Positions 8,692-17,932 of a DNA stretch of 64,000 nt are shown piece by piece. The position numbers and the translations under genes are program-made. Every line of letters starts with the position of its first letter. Position 1 is the first letter of the stretch. The notes below the pieces were generated by a model, which saw nothing but the letters and a program-made list of their open reading frames with translations, was not told the origin of the DNA and did no database searches. The stretch is taken from contig NZ_JAKVIP010000005.1 in assembly GCF_022601875.1 (NCBI RefSeq), forward strand, positions 106,955 to 170,954. Reading direction: 5' to 3'. Origin of the DNA: Chryseobacterium sp. SSA4.19. GTDB taxonomy: Bacteria; Bacteroidota; Bacteroidia; Flavobacteriales; Weeksellaceae.

Positions 8692-9315
8692 TCAGTATGA
8701 TTGTTTAATATTTTTAATATAAGTAAGAGATTCCGGCCCTTTGTTACAGATCAGGTCTAAAATTGATAAGTCATTCAGAAACCCCAGCTTATCCGAGAAG
8801 GTCTGATAGTATTCATCCATCTCAAATTTTGAAGGAATTTTAGCTGAAAATCTCTCTCTGAAACTGATTTCTTCCGGATTTTTGATGTATTCTGAATTCA
8901 AAGAGTATGCCTTTTCTGTTTTCAGGATCTGTTGGATAATTTCCAGTGCTTTCAGGTTGAAATCAAGCAGATTTTTTTCCTTTATCTCGAATATCTTCCT
9001 GAATTTATCTTCATAAAATTCAAAATACGGAGAACTCTGATAGGCGGTTTTAATAGATTTCCAATGAAGGTTTTTCCAATCTTCACGGTAAGAGATTTCA
9101 ATGTCTTTAAACTCCCTTTTACCATTATGATGGATCGGGATAATTAAAGATAATTTTCCGTTGGCACCGTAAATATTGGCTCTGTTCCTGTAGGTTTGCT
9201 TCGGAAAACTTTCAAACTGCTCAAAAACAATTTCATTTTCAGGATCCAGGAATACTGAAAACCATGAAATCGGCGGTAAATAAAATGCCGGTAATAATAC
9301 ATTCTTCATATTCAT
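8692..9315 (-). CDS. WbqC family protein
   Basis: A 207-residue cytoplasmic protein with WbqC-family hallmarks: the start LLPAFYLPPISWF, the segment TYRNRANIYGANGKLSLIIP, and HWKSIKTAYQSSPYFEFY. The family is often found beside surface polysaccharide genes or lepB, but its biochemical activity is not established. It lies 60 bases downstream of lepB on the same strand, an order common in Flavobacteriia. Met3 is an alternative start. Confidence 0.88.
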   Translation of the reverse strand: MNMKNVLLPAFYLPPISWFSVFLDPENEIVFEQFESFPKQTYRNRANIYGANGKLSLIIPIHHNGKREFKDIEISYREDWKNLHWKSIKTAYQSSPYFEFYEDKFRKIFEIKEKNLLDFNLKALEIIQQILKTEKAYSLNSEYIKNPEEISFRERFSAKIPSKFEMDEYYQTFSDKLGFLNDLSILDLICNKGPESLTYIKNIKQSY

Positions 9316-9375
9316 TATGCAAAAATGAAGTATTTTTTCAAATACTTCATTTTATTTATATTTATTTAACTTAAG

Positions 9376-11034
9376 TTATAAATCGTCTTCAGTCTTTTTC
9401 TTTCTGAACAGCTTCATAAAATATTCCCATCCGAAAAACAGGATTAGGATCATTACTGCAATCCACCAGTATGAAGTTTTATTCGCTTCCCCTGTATTCG
9501 TTGCTTTAAACATTCTGTCCCAACGTATTTTAAAGGGCGCCTGGTAAGAAGAACTCGCATCCTTGAAAGCTCCCTGTAAACTCATCCAGGTAAACATCGG
9601 TTTTCCGACAATGTTTTCTTCAGGAACAAAACCAAAGAATCTTGCATCTAAAGAAGCATCACGGTTGTCTCCCACCATCATATAATAATCCTGCTGAATC
9701 GTATACTGATTGGTTTCTTTTCCGTTGATAAAGATTTTGCCGTTTTTATTTTCCAATGTATTATGTTCGTACTTTTTAATAATCCATTGATATTCGGGAA
9801 GCGTTTCCTCATTAATGGTAACGACATCACCTTTCTTAGGAATCTTCAACGGTCCGTACCAATCCTGGTTCCATGGTTTATTGATCGGGAATATGGATTG
9901 AGTCGTGTCAATGCTTTTCGTATAGGCTGTTTTATCAGCATTTAATTTATGTGAAATAGTAGCGGAATCTTTAGGATAAATATTTTCCTCCATGCTGATA
10001 ACATTCGGTAAGGCTTTAATGTCTTTTGCCGTTTTATCAGTAAGTCCCTGGAACATGTAAGTAAATCCGCCTTTATCATTCTGCATTTCCCGCACCGGTA
10101 AGAATCCATAGGTATTGTACATTCCGGGAATATCAAGTTGGGTTCCCGTACTTACGGTATAAGCGTGCTGAACTTCCTGATCGCCTAAAACAGTTTCCGG
10201 TTTCCCGTTAACAAAAAGCCTTCCTGCTCTCATTTCAAACGTATCACCGGCAGTGGCAACACATCTTTTCACATATGGATCTTTTCGGTCGATTGCAGTG
10301 TGTACAGAATCCTGCGGATAGTTAAAAACAACCACATCATTCCGTTGCGGTTTATTAAACTGTAATATTCTTTCATATGGTAATTTTACAGCATCCACAT
10401 AAGATTTAGGATCATCCTTCGGGTTTCCTTTTTCACCCGTATCCATTATAGTTCCCTGTAGAAAAGGTATTGCTAAAGGACGCATCGGAAGTCTATATCC
10501 GTAGCTCCATTTGTTTACGAAAAGGAAATCACCTACTAACAAGGTTCTCTCCATTGATCCCGTCGGAATCCCGAAAGGCTGTGTCACGAAAACATGGATG
10601 ATTGTAGCAAATACCACTGCAAATGTAATAGACCCTAAAAAAGAATCTTTCTTCTTACCTTTTGCAAGTTTTTCTTCATCTGTTAAATAAAGATCATCTT
10701 CAGTTTCATCAATGAGCTCTGCATTTTTAGAATAGTTCGCGCTTGCCATATAAATAAATGGAAGAATGGCGGTTAAAAGAGGACTTTTCCCAAATTTCTT
10801 CATTAAATAAATATGAAAGACAGTCATCATAATCGGTCCTACAATTGGCAAATATGATAAAACAGCCCACCACGTCGGGTGTTTCGCTTCTTTTAAAATG
10901 ATAAAGTAATTGTAAAAAGGTATAAAAGAAAATAACGGATTATACCCGAGCTTTTTGAACAGCTTCCAGGTGGAAATTCCCATCAATACAGACAAAATGA
11001 GAACATATACTGCATAAGTTAAAAAATAATTCAT
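9376..11034 (-). CDS. lepB: signal peptidase I
   Basis: A 552-residue inner-membrane enzyme that cleaves Sec signal peptides. The first 100 residues form a hydrophobic multi-pass domain of the DUF5684 type, an addition common in Bacteroidota LepB. A further membrane segment precedes the catalytic Ser160 in PTGSMERTL, and the general base Lys256 lies in DPYVKRCVATAGD. The C-terminal box GDNRDASLDARFFGFVP is present, and a last membrane segment (WWIAVMILILFFGWEYF) precedes a KKKTEDDL tail. The protein is much longer than E. coli LepB (324) because of a large insert between the lysine box and GDNRDAS. Confidence 0.96.
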   Translation of the reverse strand: MNYFLTYAVYVLILSVLMGISTWKLFKKLGYNPLFSFIPFYNYFIILKEAKHPTWWAVLSYLPIVGPIMMTVFHIYLMKKFGKSPLLTAILPFIYMASANYSKNAELIDETEDDLYLTDEEKLAKGKKKDSFLGSITFAVVFATIIHVFVTQPFGIPTGSMERTLLVGDFLFVNKWSYGYRLPMRPLAIPFLQGTIMDTGEKGNPKDDPKSYVDAVKLPYERILQFNKPQRNDVVVFNYPQDSVHTAIDRKDPYVKRCVATAGDTFEMRAGRLFVNGKPETVLGDQEVQHAYTVSTGTQLDIPGMYNTYGFLPVREMQNDKGGFTYMFQGLTDKTAKDIKALPNVISMEENIYPKDSATISHKLNADKTAYTKSIDTTQSIFPINKPWNQDWYGPLKIPKKGDVVTINEETLPEYQWIIKKYEHNTLENKNGKIFINGKETNQYTIQQDYYMMVGDNRDASLDARFFGFVPEENIVGKPMFTWMSLQGAFKDASSSYQAPFKIRWDRMFKATNTGEANKTSYWWIAVMILILFFGWEYFMKLFRKKKTEDDL

Positions 11035-11143
11035 AAATTTTTGTGCCTAATCTATAATTTGAGTAACTGGTAATGAGCAATAAGTAATTTGCAGCTCATT
11101 ATGACTTACTATTAGTCCGCAATGTAGGGATTTTGTTACAAAA

Positions 11144-11845
11144 TTAAAGTCCCAAAACATCCTTCATTTCGAAATTTCCTTTTTTATCCTTAATCCATTC
11201 TGCTGCAACCACTGCTCCCAATGCAAATCCGTTCCTGTTGAAAGCGGTGTGTTTGATCTCAATCTCATCTACTTCACTTCTGTAAAACACGCTGTGGGTG
11301 CCCGGAACCTCATCTTTGCGGATGGCAAAAATACCCAATTGATTTCCCTGAGTCTCTTCCAGCTTCCAGGCATCGAATTTCGGATTATTTTTAAAGATTC
11401 CTTCTGCAATAGAAATTGCAGTTCCGCTTGGTGCATCTTTTTTATGAACATGGTGAATTTCTTCCAGCTGGCAGGAATATTCGTCTACATTTTTCATCAG
11501 GTCAGCCAGCTTTTCATTTAAGGCAAAAAACAGATTAACACCTAAGCTGAAATTAGAGCCATATAAAAAAGCGGTATCATTTTTAACTGCCAGCTGTTCG
11601 ATTTCATATTTTCTTTCCAGCCATCCTGTAGTTCCACAGATCACCGGAACCTTATTTTCAAGACAAGCCTTAATATTTTCATAAGCGGCTTCGGGTAAGG
11701 AAAATTCAATGGCTACATCCGGATTGTTAAGATTTTCAGCAGTCGGGGTTTCTTTTAACCGAGCAACAATTTCATGACCTCTTTTGGTCGCAATTTCATC
11801 GATGATCCTGCCCATTTTACCGTATCCAACTAATGCTATTCTCAT
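11144..11845 (-). CDS. dapB: 4-hydroxy-tetrahydrodipicolinate reductase
   Basis: A 233-residue enzyme of the diaminopimelate/lysine pathway, NAD(P)H dependent. The nucleotide-binding motif VGYGKMGRIID is at the N-terminus and the catalytic signature EEIHHVHKKDAPSGTA lies near residue 128. It is shorter than E. coli DapB (273), as is usual for Bacteroidota. It belongs to the conserved same-strand group parA-parB-DUF5683-dapB-lepB. The 109 bases between it and lepB contain short inverted and repeated ATGAGC/GCTCAT and AAGTAA segments. Confidence 0.95.
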   Translation of the reverse strand: MRIALVGYGKMGRIIDEIATKRGHEIVARLKETPTAENLNNPDVAIEFSLPEAAYENIKACLENKVPVICGTTGWLERKYEIEQLAVKNDTAFLYGSNFSLGVNLFFALNEKLADLMKNVDEYSCQLEEIHHVHKKDAPSGTAISIAEGIFKNNPKFDAWKLEETQGNQLGIFAIRKDEVPGTHSVFYRSEVDEIEIKHTAFNRNGFALGAVVAAEWIKDKKGNFEMKDVLGL

Positions 11846-11921
11846 ATGTATTTAATTTTCTGTTCCTGCTTCATGTAGTTAAAGAAGGCATCACATCCTA
11901 AAAAACAGTTCTGTATTATTT

Positions 11922-12560
11922 TTAAAATCTGTAGCTTAAACTCAATCCTGTTTTGGGCGGAGCAATTCCATATTGATCCTGAATGACCGCCGGACTGAAT
12001 GACAAATCCGGATCATGGCGGCTTTCATATAGGTGAGCATCCACAACAGCATCTACAATATTTAAAATATAAATCAATCCTGCAATGGCAATAAAGTAAT
12101 CTCTTTGCCTTTTTGCACGGTCCTGTGCATTTCCCAGTGCTACTTTATCCAGCCACGGATGGGTATCAACAAATTCATTCGGAGTCCCGTTGAGCTTGGC
12201 AATGTAATATTCGCGGTATTTTCTGTACTGTTTGTCATTCCAGACTGCAATGCCCACTCCGGTACCTACCGCTCCCCACACAATAGGAATTTTCCAGTAT
12301 TTCTTATTATAAAACTGCCCTAATCCCGGCAGTACTGCAGAATACAAACCCGCTTTTGTAGGATTTAACTTTAAGGTTTTGCCGGTTGTCCCGTTGGCTT
12401 TTTCAAGCTCAGAAACCATACTGGCTTCCGTTTTTGCATTGTTTTCTACAGAAACACTGTCTGTCGGATGGTATTCCACTCTTATAGTATCATTAGGGTT
12501 CACCTGCGAGTAGGCAACCGCAAAAAGACAAAGGAAAAATGTGAAAAATATTTTCTTCAT
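11922..12560 (-). CDS. DUF5683 domain-containing protein
   Basis: A 212-residue exported protein with a signal peptide (MKKIFFTFFLCLFAVAYSQ). The conserved DUF5683 core is visible: KAGLYSAVLPGLGQFYNKKYWK, two hydrophobic segments (VWGAVGTGVGIAVW and DYFIAIAGLIYILNIVDAVVDAHL), and a C-terminal beta-rich SLSYRF end. The function is unknown. It is linked to parB (one base between the genes) and to dapB, an arrangement kept across Flavobacteriia. Confidence 0.88.
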   Translation of the reverse strand: MKKIFFTFFLCLFAVAYSQVNPNDTIRVEYHPTDSVSVENNAKTEASMVSELEKANGTTGKTLKLNPTKAGLYSAVLPGLGQFYNKKYWKIPIVWGAVGTGVGIAVWNDKQYRKYREYYIAKLNGTPNEFVDTHPWLDKVALGNAQDRAKRQRDYFIAIAGLIYILNIVDAVVDAHLYESRHDPDLSFSPAVIQDQYGIAPPKTGLSLSYRF

Positions 12561-13451
12561 TTATTTGATATGAGATAAAATATATTCCAGTTCGTCTTCA
12601 TTTTTGAAATCGAGAACAATCTTACCTTTTTTACCGTTTCCGGTGGTTTTTATTTCAACTTTTACATCCAGAATGTCTGCAATGGTTTTCTGAGCTCTTT
12701 TATAATTGTTATTAAGCTCAACTTTTGCTCTTTTTGCAGCGGCTGACTTAGGGTTCTTGAGTGCTGTAGCAGCCTGTTCGGCCTGGCGTACATTCAGTTT
12801 TTCTTTAATAATCAGATCGAACAAAATCTGCTGGTGTTCTTCATTTTCCAGACTGATGATTGCCCTTCCGTGTCCTGCAGAAATCTCTCCGCTTCGGATG
12901 GCATTCTGAATATCGGGATTCAGCCTTAATAACCTGATGGAGTTGGTAATCGTACTTCTGTCCTTTCCTACCCTCTGGCTCAGATTTTCCTGGGTAAGAC
13001 CGATTTCATCCATTAGCCTCTGATACGTCAGCGCAATTTCAATGGCATCAAGATCTTCTCTCTGGATATTCTCCACAAGAGCCATTTCCAGAAGTTCCTG
13101 GTCATTCACCAGACGGATGTAAGCAGGAATCGAATCAAAACCGGCCATTTTGCTTGCCCTGTAACGTCTTTCCCCTGAGATAATCTCAAACCTTTCCCCA
13201 TCTTTCCTTAAGGTAATCGGTTGAATAACTCCTAAGTTTTTAATGGACTGGGCAAGTTCATTTAATGATTTTTCGTCAAAATAAGTTCTTGGCTGGGTTG
13301 GATTGGGATAAATATCTTCAATGGCAATTTCTACGATATTGCCTACGAATTTATCTGCTCCTTCATCCGTTGCGGAATTGATTGTCGCTTTGGATTCAGC
13401 GCTTAATATTGCGCCTAAACCACGTCCCATCGCTCTTTTTTTGTCTTTCAT
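12561..13451 (-). CDS. parB: chromosome-partitioning protein ParB
   Basis: A 296-residue centromere-binding CTPase of the ParABS system. The N-terminal ParA-interacting stretch MKDKKRAMGRGLGAIL leads into the Noc/ParB domain with NPTQPRTYFD and the CTP-binding boxes ISGERRYRAS and ENIQREDLDAIE. A helix-turn-helix (LTQENLSQRVGKDRSTITN) and a C-terminal dimerisation segment follow. The start is placed at MKDKKRAMG (13451), typical of the family; an upstream ATG at 13472 would add seven residues. The stop is one base from the DUF5683 start. No parS-like 16-mer was recognised in the window. Confidence 0.94.
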   Translation of the reverse strand: MKDKKRAMGRGLGAILSAESKATINSATDEGADKFVGNIVEIAIEDIYPNPTQPRTYFDEKSLNELAQSIKNLGVIQPITLRKDGERFEIISGERRYRASKMAGFDSIPAYIRLVNDQELLEMALVENIQREDLDAIEIALTYQRLMDEIGLTQENLSQRVGKDRSTITNSIRLLRLNPDIQNAIRSGEISAGHGRAIISLENEEHQQILFDLIIKEKLNVRQAEQAATALKNPKSAAAKRAKVELNNNYKRAQKTIADILDVKVEIKTTGNGKKGKIVLDFKNEDELEYILSHIK

Positions 13452-13486
13452 ATCTGCGTTTAGCTTTAGCATGTGCTATGAGCTTT

Positions 13487-14260
13487 TTAATTCTTTACTA
13501 ATTTTTCGTTTTTTAAGAGAACTTCTTCCGCCAGCTGAATATACTGGATCGCACCTTTGCTCTCGGCATCGTAATTCAGGATGCTTTCTCCAAAGCTTGG
13601 AGCTTCACTCAGCCTTACATTCCTGCTGATGATCGTTTCGAAAACCATTTCTGGGAAGTGGGCATTAACTTCTTCCACAACCTGATTTGATAATCTTAAA
13701 CGGCTGTCGTACATGGTAAGCAGCAAACCTTCGATATCAAGGTCTTTATTATGTATTTTCTGAACGTTTTTAATGGTATTCAACAGTTTGCCAAGCCCTT
13801 CCAACGCGAAATATTCACACTGGATCGGAATGATCACAGAATCCGCTGCCGTAAGCGCATTAACGGTAATCAGCCCTAAGCTGGGTGCGCAGTCGATAAT
13901 AATGTAATCATAGTCATCTTTTACGGTCTGTAATGCTTTTTTCAACATATACTCACGGTCTTCCTTGTCCACCAGCTCAATCTCTGCCGCTACCAAGTCA
14001 ATATGAGAAGGCACAATATCGAGATTGGGTGTTGCCGTCTGCTTGATACAGTTTCGGGTTTCCACACTGTGCTCCAAAAGATTATAGGTAGAATATTTTA
14101 CATTCTCAACGCCCAGACCTGAAGTTGCATTCGCCTGAGGATCAGCATCAATAATCAAGATCTTCTTTTCCAACACTCCTAATGCTGCGGCTAAATTTAC
14201 AGCTGTTGTGGTCTTTCCAACTCCTCCTTTCTGATTAGCGATCCCTATGATTTTTCCCAT
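13487..14260 (-). CDS. parA: chromosome-partitioning ATPase ParA
   Basis: A 257-residue Walker ATPase from the start MGKIIGIANQKGGVGKTTTA; an upstream ATG at 14281 would add seven residues that do not look native. The deviant Walker A KGGVGKTT, the A' region IDADPQANATSGLG and the Walker B YIIIDCAPSLGLIT are intact. It is 35 bases upstream of parB. It forms ATP-dependent dimers on DNA and moves ParB-parS complexes during chromosome segregation. The intergenic region upstream holds inverted DnaA boxes, which suggests that the replication origin may be close by. Confidence 0.95.
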   Translation of the reverse strand: MGKIIGIANQKGGVGKTTTAVNLAAALGVLEKKILIIDADPQANATSGLGVENVKYSTYNLLEHSVETRNCIKQTATPNLDIVPSHIDLVAAEIELVDKEDREYMLKKALQTVKDDYDYIIIDCAPSLGLITVNALTAADSVIIPIQCEYFALEGLGKLLNTIKNVQKIHNKDLDIEGLLLTMYDSRLRLSNQVVEEVNAHFPEMVFETIISRNVRLSEAPSFGESILNYDAESKGAIQYIQLAEEVLLKNEKLVKN

Positions 14261-14338
14261 TATTCGAACTTTAAGGCTCAAAAATACACATTTTTCCTTG
14301 CTCTAAGTGAATCAATAAAACGAAAGTTGAGTTAAAAT

Positions 14339-14400
14339 ATTGTTAATAAGCCATTTAACAATAAAAAAAATTATCCACAAAAAAAAATATTTGTGGATAA
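14339..14400. other. inverted DnaA boxes and nested inverted repeat (candidate origin element or terminator)
   Basis: Two exact copies of the DnaA-box consensus, TTATCCACA (14371-14379) and its complement TGTGGATAA (14392-14400), form an 11-bp inverted repeat around an A-rich centre. A second inverted repeat ATTGTTAA/TTAACAAT (14339-14346, 14355-14362) lies beside it. The surroundings are very AT-rich and parAB is adjacent. On the minus strand the DnaA-box palindrome is also followed by eight T, so it could act as the tonB terminator. Both readings fit the sequence. Confidence 0.5.
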
Positions 14401-14424
14401 GTGTTTATTATTTGTAATTGTTAT

Positions 14425-15258
14425 CTAATTCTCAAACTTCATGGAGATCGGAAATTTGAAATAACTTCGTACGGCCTGGCCTTTCACTTTAGCAGGAACC
14501 CATTTTCCTTTAATGGATCTTACCGTCCTTAAAGCTTCACTGTTGAAATCAGCATTTTTACCATCTGCTTTAAGCCCTGAAATGGTTCCGTCTTTTTCTA
14601 CAATGAAAGTAACCGTTGTTTTCATCACACCGTCAGAATCCATACCGGAACCGTCAAAGTTATTCATTACTTTATTTCTGAAAGCGTCAAGGCCTCCCAC
14701 AAAATTAGCTTCAACATCCACTACAGTTTTAGGTGTATTATCTTCAGGCTTAGGCTGAACTTCAGGCTTTACAGGAGTTGTAGAAGTTCCGCCTGTATTG
14801 ATGGGAGGAGCAATTGGAATATAAGCAGGTGTTGTGATTTCTTTCCCTTCAGAAGTCTGAATTCCCGCAACTGCATTTTGATGATCTTTGGGCGTATCCT
14901 TTTTTTCATTTGTTACCACCGCTTTTGGTTCAGGGACTGTTTTATCAATAGTCTTGATCTTAATAGCAGCAGGTTCTGGTTTTACTTTTACAGGAGGATC
15001 ATCCCGGTCAACTTTTTTTAGCTTAATAACTACGGGCGGACCATCTACTGGTATATGTACTGAAGGAGTACTTTTAAATACATTAATTGCCAACGGCGTC
15101 AAAGAAATAGCTGCTAACAAGCCTACTCCAATAAACAGCGCTTTTGTTAAAATTTTGTCTGATTCGTTTCTGAGAACGTAAGCACCGTACTCTTTGTTGC
15201 GGTGTTCGAAAAGAACTTCGTTGAATCGAAATTCCTGATTCTGATGCATGTGTTTCAT
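14425..15258 (-). CDS. tonB: energy transducer TonB
   Basis: A 277-residue inner-membrane protein. The N-terminus contains the FNEVLFEHRNKEYGAYVLR motif found in Bacteroidota TonB proteins, then one membrane segment (about residues 36-58) and a proline/lysine-rich periplasmic linker. The C-terminal TonB domain ends in VKGQAVRSYFKFPISMKF. It would couple the proton-motive force of ExbB/ExbD to outer-membrane TonB-dependent receptors; no exb or receptor gene is in this window. The 295 bases upstream contain no gene. Confidence 0.93.
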   Translation of the reverse strand: MKHMHQNQEFRFNEVLFEHRNKEYGAYVLRNESDKILTKALFIGVGLLAAISLTPLAINVFKSTPSVHIPVDGPPVVIKLKKVDRDDPPVKVKPEPAAIKIKTIDKTVPEPKAVVTNEKKDTPKDHQNAVAGIQTSEGKEITTPAYIPIAPPINTGGTSTTPVKPEVQPKPEDNTPKTVVDVEANFVGGLDAFRNKVMNNFDGSGMDSDGVMKTTVTFIVEKDGTISGLKADGKNADFNSEALRTVRSIKGKWVPAKVKGQAVRSYFKFPISMKFEN

Positions 15259-15500
15259 CCTTTTAAAAATTTAAGCATTAATTGAGATTATTAGTTTCTT
15301 ACCCTTTATTCGTAAATAATATTTTAACATCAAAATATCTGCCAAAACAACATCAAATACATACCATTTTTAAATTTTAGGTGATAATTTAAAAATTTAA
15401 CTATGTTTCAAATAACAAATACAAAGTGTAAATTCACAATATATTTGAGAAGAAAATCTTTCAATATCACATAGAATGTTCGCAATCGCGATATAAGACA

Positions 15501-15530
15501 AAAAAAGAGACTATCAAACTGACAGTCTCC
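15501..15530 (-). terminator. intrinsic terminator after purA
   Basis: On the minus strand GAGACTGTCA pairs with TGATAGTCTC around a three-base loop (one G-T pair), followed by TTTTTT. Confidence 0.78.
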
Positions 15531-15553
15531 TTATTATTATAATGATAATTATC

Positions 15554-16840
15554 TTAGAATAATTCTTTCCTGATGATGTTCTGACTTCTTTCAGGCCCTA
15601 CAGATACCAGGTATACGTTGATTCCCAAATATTTTTCGATAAACTCGATATATTTCTGGGCCGTATCCGGCAGTTCATCATAGCTTCTTACTTTCGTCAG
15701 ATCTTCTGTCCAACCAGGAAGATCCTGATAGATCGGTTCGTAATTGTACAATTTTTCCGTTGACGAAGTGAAATAATCGATGATTTTTCCGTCTTCCGTT
15801 TTATAGTGGGTTACAATTTTAAGGTTTTCAATTCCTGTAAGAACGTCTAATTTCGTAATCACCAAATTATTAATTCCATTGATCATACAGGCATGCTTCA
15901 AAGAAACTAGGTCTAACCAGCCTGCTCTTCTCGGTCTTCCGGTAGTGGCTCCGAATTCACCGCCAATCTGTCTGATGCTTTCTCCCAATTCATTGTTTAA
16001 TTCAGATGGAAAAGGTCCGTTCCCAACTCTTGTACAGTATGCTTTGGCAACACCGATTAAGTTTTGAAGGGATGTCGGCGGAACACCGGCTCCCGTACAA
16101 ACGCCTCCCGTAGATGGAGAAGATGAAGTTACGTATGGATATGTTCCGAAGTCGATATCAAGCATCAAAGCCTGTGCTCCTTCGAATAAAACGTTTTTAC
16201 CGTCTCTGATCGCTTCATTTAATTCCAGTTCCGTATCAACGATTCTGTCCTGAAGCTGTTTTCCGATTTCTAAATATTCGTTGTAAATTTCTTCAACGTC
16301 TAAAGTCGGTTTTCCGTAATATTTTTCAAAAAGAGAATTCTTAATTTTTAAGTTTTTCTCGATTTTGTCTCTTAAAATCTCAGGATTCAGAAGGTCGATC
16401 ATTCTGATACCAACTCTTGCAATTTTATCTTCATAGCAAGGTCCGATTCCTTTTTTCGTCGTTCCGATCTGCGTTCCTCCGTGTTCTTCCTCACGGTAAG
16501 TATCCAAAAGAATGTGGTAAGGCATGATCACATGCGCTCTTCTGCTGATGAAAATGTGATCTGTTCTCAAGCCTTTGCTCTCGATCTGATTCACCTCCTT
16601 AATGAAAGATTTAGGATTTACCACTACTCCATTGGCAATGATACACTTCCCTTTGCACTGAAGAACTCCCGATGGAAGAAGGTGCAAAACGAATTTCTCA
16701 TCCCCTACATAAACCGTGTGACCAGCGTTGTCCCCACCCTGGAAACGTACAACGTAATCCGATTTTGCCGATAAAACATCCGTGATTTTTCCTTTACCTT
16801 CATCTCCATACTGAAGACCTACAACTACGTAAGTTGACAT
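15554..16840 (-). CDS. purA: adenylosuccinate synthase
   Basis: A 428-residue enzyme that joins IMP and aspartate using GTP to form adenylosuccinate, the first committed step to AMP. The GTP-binding and catalytic start VGLQYGDEGKGKITD (Asp13) is intact, as are the IMP-binding GTTKKGIGPCYEDK and the arginine-containing TTGRPRRAGWLDLV. The length matches the family. It is transcribed alone with its own terminator. Together with hpt, adk, purE and purK in this window it covers parts of purine synthesis and salvage, although these genes are not in one operon. Confidence 0.97.
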   Translation of the reverse strand: MSTYVVVGLQYGDEGKGKITDVLSAKSDYVVRFQGGDNAGHTVYVGDEKFVLHLLPSGVLQCKGKCIIANGVVVNPKSFIKEVNQIESKGLRTDHIFISRRAHVIMPYHILLDTYREEEHGGTQIGTTKKGIGPCYEDKIARVGIRMIDLLNPEILRDKIEKNLKIKNSLFEKYYGKPTLDVEEIYNEYLEIGKQLQDRIVDTELELNEAIRDGKNVLFEGAQALMLDIDFGTYPYVTSSSPSTGGVCTGAGVPPTSLQNLIGVAKAYCTRVGNGPFPSELNNELGESIRQIGGEFGATTGRPRRAGWLDLVSLKHACMINGINNLVITKLDVLTGIENLKIVTHYKTEDGKIIDYFTSSTEKLYNYEPIYQDLPGWTEDLTKVRSYDELPDTAQKYIEFIEKYLGINVYLVSVGPERSQNIIRKELF

Positions 16841-16935
16841 ATTTTACTTTTATTTTAGATTCATGCAAAATTACTTTTAAAAAATTGGGTGGGCAAATTT
16901 GTGGTGGATTTTATTTTATAGAGTAAGTTTGACCT

Positions 16936-17499
16936 TTAATTTTTAATCCTTTTTCTACGAATAATAACTAAAAGAAATAATAAAGCGACAAAAGAAAAAG
17001 CTAAAATCATTTCTTTACTAATTTTATTCGTCTCAGTCTCCGTTTTAATAATATCTTTATTATTTGCTATAATAATACCTTCATTTGCATTAGAAACAAC
17101 AACAGTTTGAGTTGTATTATCATAAGCATTTTTTTGAGAAGTTTGCTCAGACATATTAATAGCTTCTCCTAAATCTTTTGGCGCTTCTCTAAAGCCTGAT
17201 ATAGATTGTGCAGAATTTCTTATAGCTGAATTTTCAATATTTTTATATTTATTCGCTTCTTCTTTTTGTTGCTGTGAAAGCTTGTTTATATCTAGTTTTT
17301 GCTGTCTTTGAGCACTTAGTCTTTTTTTCATTTCCCTCATTCGTTCAGTGTCATTTGGAGATTCTGCATAAGGATTATTTTTTTGATGATATTCCTTTTC
17401 ATATTCATCAAAAACTTTATCCAAATCATCCAAACCTTGTTGTTGAGAATAAACAAAGCTAAAAGATAAGACCATCCAAATCATTAAAATTCTTTTCAT
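16936..17499 (-). CDS. exported single-pass membrane protein, unknown
   Basis: A 187-residue protein from the start MKRILMIWMVLSFSFVYS, chosen because it gives a clean signal peptide; the open frame extends 33 codons further without looking like coding sequence. The mature part is polar and lysine/glutamine rich (ERMREMKKRLSAQRQQKLD) with coiled-coil character near residues 35-80. A hydrophobic segment near the C-terminus (MILAFSFVALLFLLVII) is followed by RRKRIKN, so it is likely anchored with a short basic cytoplasmic tail. It is AT-rich, unlike purA next to it, and sits beside a toxin-antitoxin pair, so it may be accessory. I do not recognise a family. Confidence 0.6.
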   Translation of the reverse strand: MKRILMIWMVLSFSFVYSQQQGLDDLDKVFDEYEKEYHQKNNPYAESPNDTERMREMKKRLSAQRQQKLDINKLSQQQKEEANKYKNIENSAIRNSAQSISGFREAPKDLGEAINMSEQTSQKNAYDNTTQTVVVSNANEGIIIANNKDIIKTETETNKISKEMILAFSFVALLFLLVIIRRKRIKN

Positions 17500-17645
17500 T
17501 TTTATTTGTTTTGATTCAAATATACTTAAAACATAGCAAATTGATTCATTTAAAAATTTCAAATCAATCATTGTCCAAATTTTCAATATAAAACACAAAA
17601 AAAATCACATTTTCATAAATTTCAATTACAAAAAAAAAACAATCA

Positions 17646-17667
17646 ATACCAATAATTGGTATCTTTG
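17646..17667 (+). promoter_or_regulatory. ParDE operator overlapping the -7 promoter element
   Basis: A palindrome ATACCAAT-A-ATTGGTAT (17646-17662) runs directly into TATCTTTG (17660-17667), a match to the Bacteroidota -7 box. The start codon of the antitoxin follows 16 bases later. An operator in this position fits autorepression by the antitoxin or the complex, as is known for ParDE systems. Confidence 0.65.
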
Positions 17668-17683
17668 ATTTAAAATTAAAATA

Positions 17684-17932
17684 ATGGCAAAAAACACATC
17701 CATATTATTAGGCGATTATTTCGACAACTTTATCAATCAACAGATTAAATCTGGAAAATTCTCTTCAGCAAGTGAAGTTGTGAGAGCAGCATTGCGAATG
17801 TTTGAATATGAAGAATCTAAAAAATCAGAATTAATCAACGAATTAAAAAAAGGTGAAAAATCCGGATTTGTTGAAAATTTTGACCGTAAAGAATTTTTAA
17901 AAAATCTCCATCAAAAACATTCAGCCGAATAA
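17684..17932 (+). CDS. parD: type II antitoxin, ParD family
   Basis: An 82-residue ribbon-helix-helix antitoxin. The N-terminal SILLGDYFDNFINQQIKSGK and FSSASEVVRAALRMFE are the DNA-binding fold typical of ParD/CopG. The charged C-terminal half (from about residue 50) would wrap the toxin. Its stop codon overlaps the toxin start by one base (TAATG), so the two are translationally coupled. A palindromic operator lies over its promoter. Confidence 0.93.
   Translation: MAKNTSILLGDYFDNFINQQIKSGKFSSASEVVRAALRMFEYEESKKSELINELKKGEKSGFVENFDRKEFLKNLHQKHSAE

Noticed and set aside
14371..14400. Treating the DnaA-box palindrome as proof of oriC
   Set aside because: The same hairpin followed by T8 fits a terminator for tonB, and the strand-bias evidence on the right side is mixed; kept only as a candidate.
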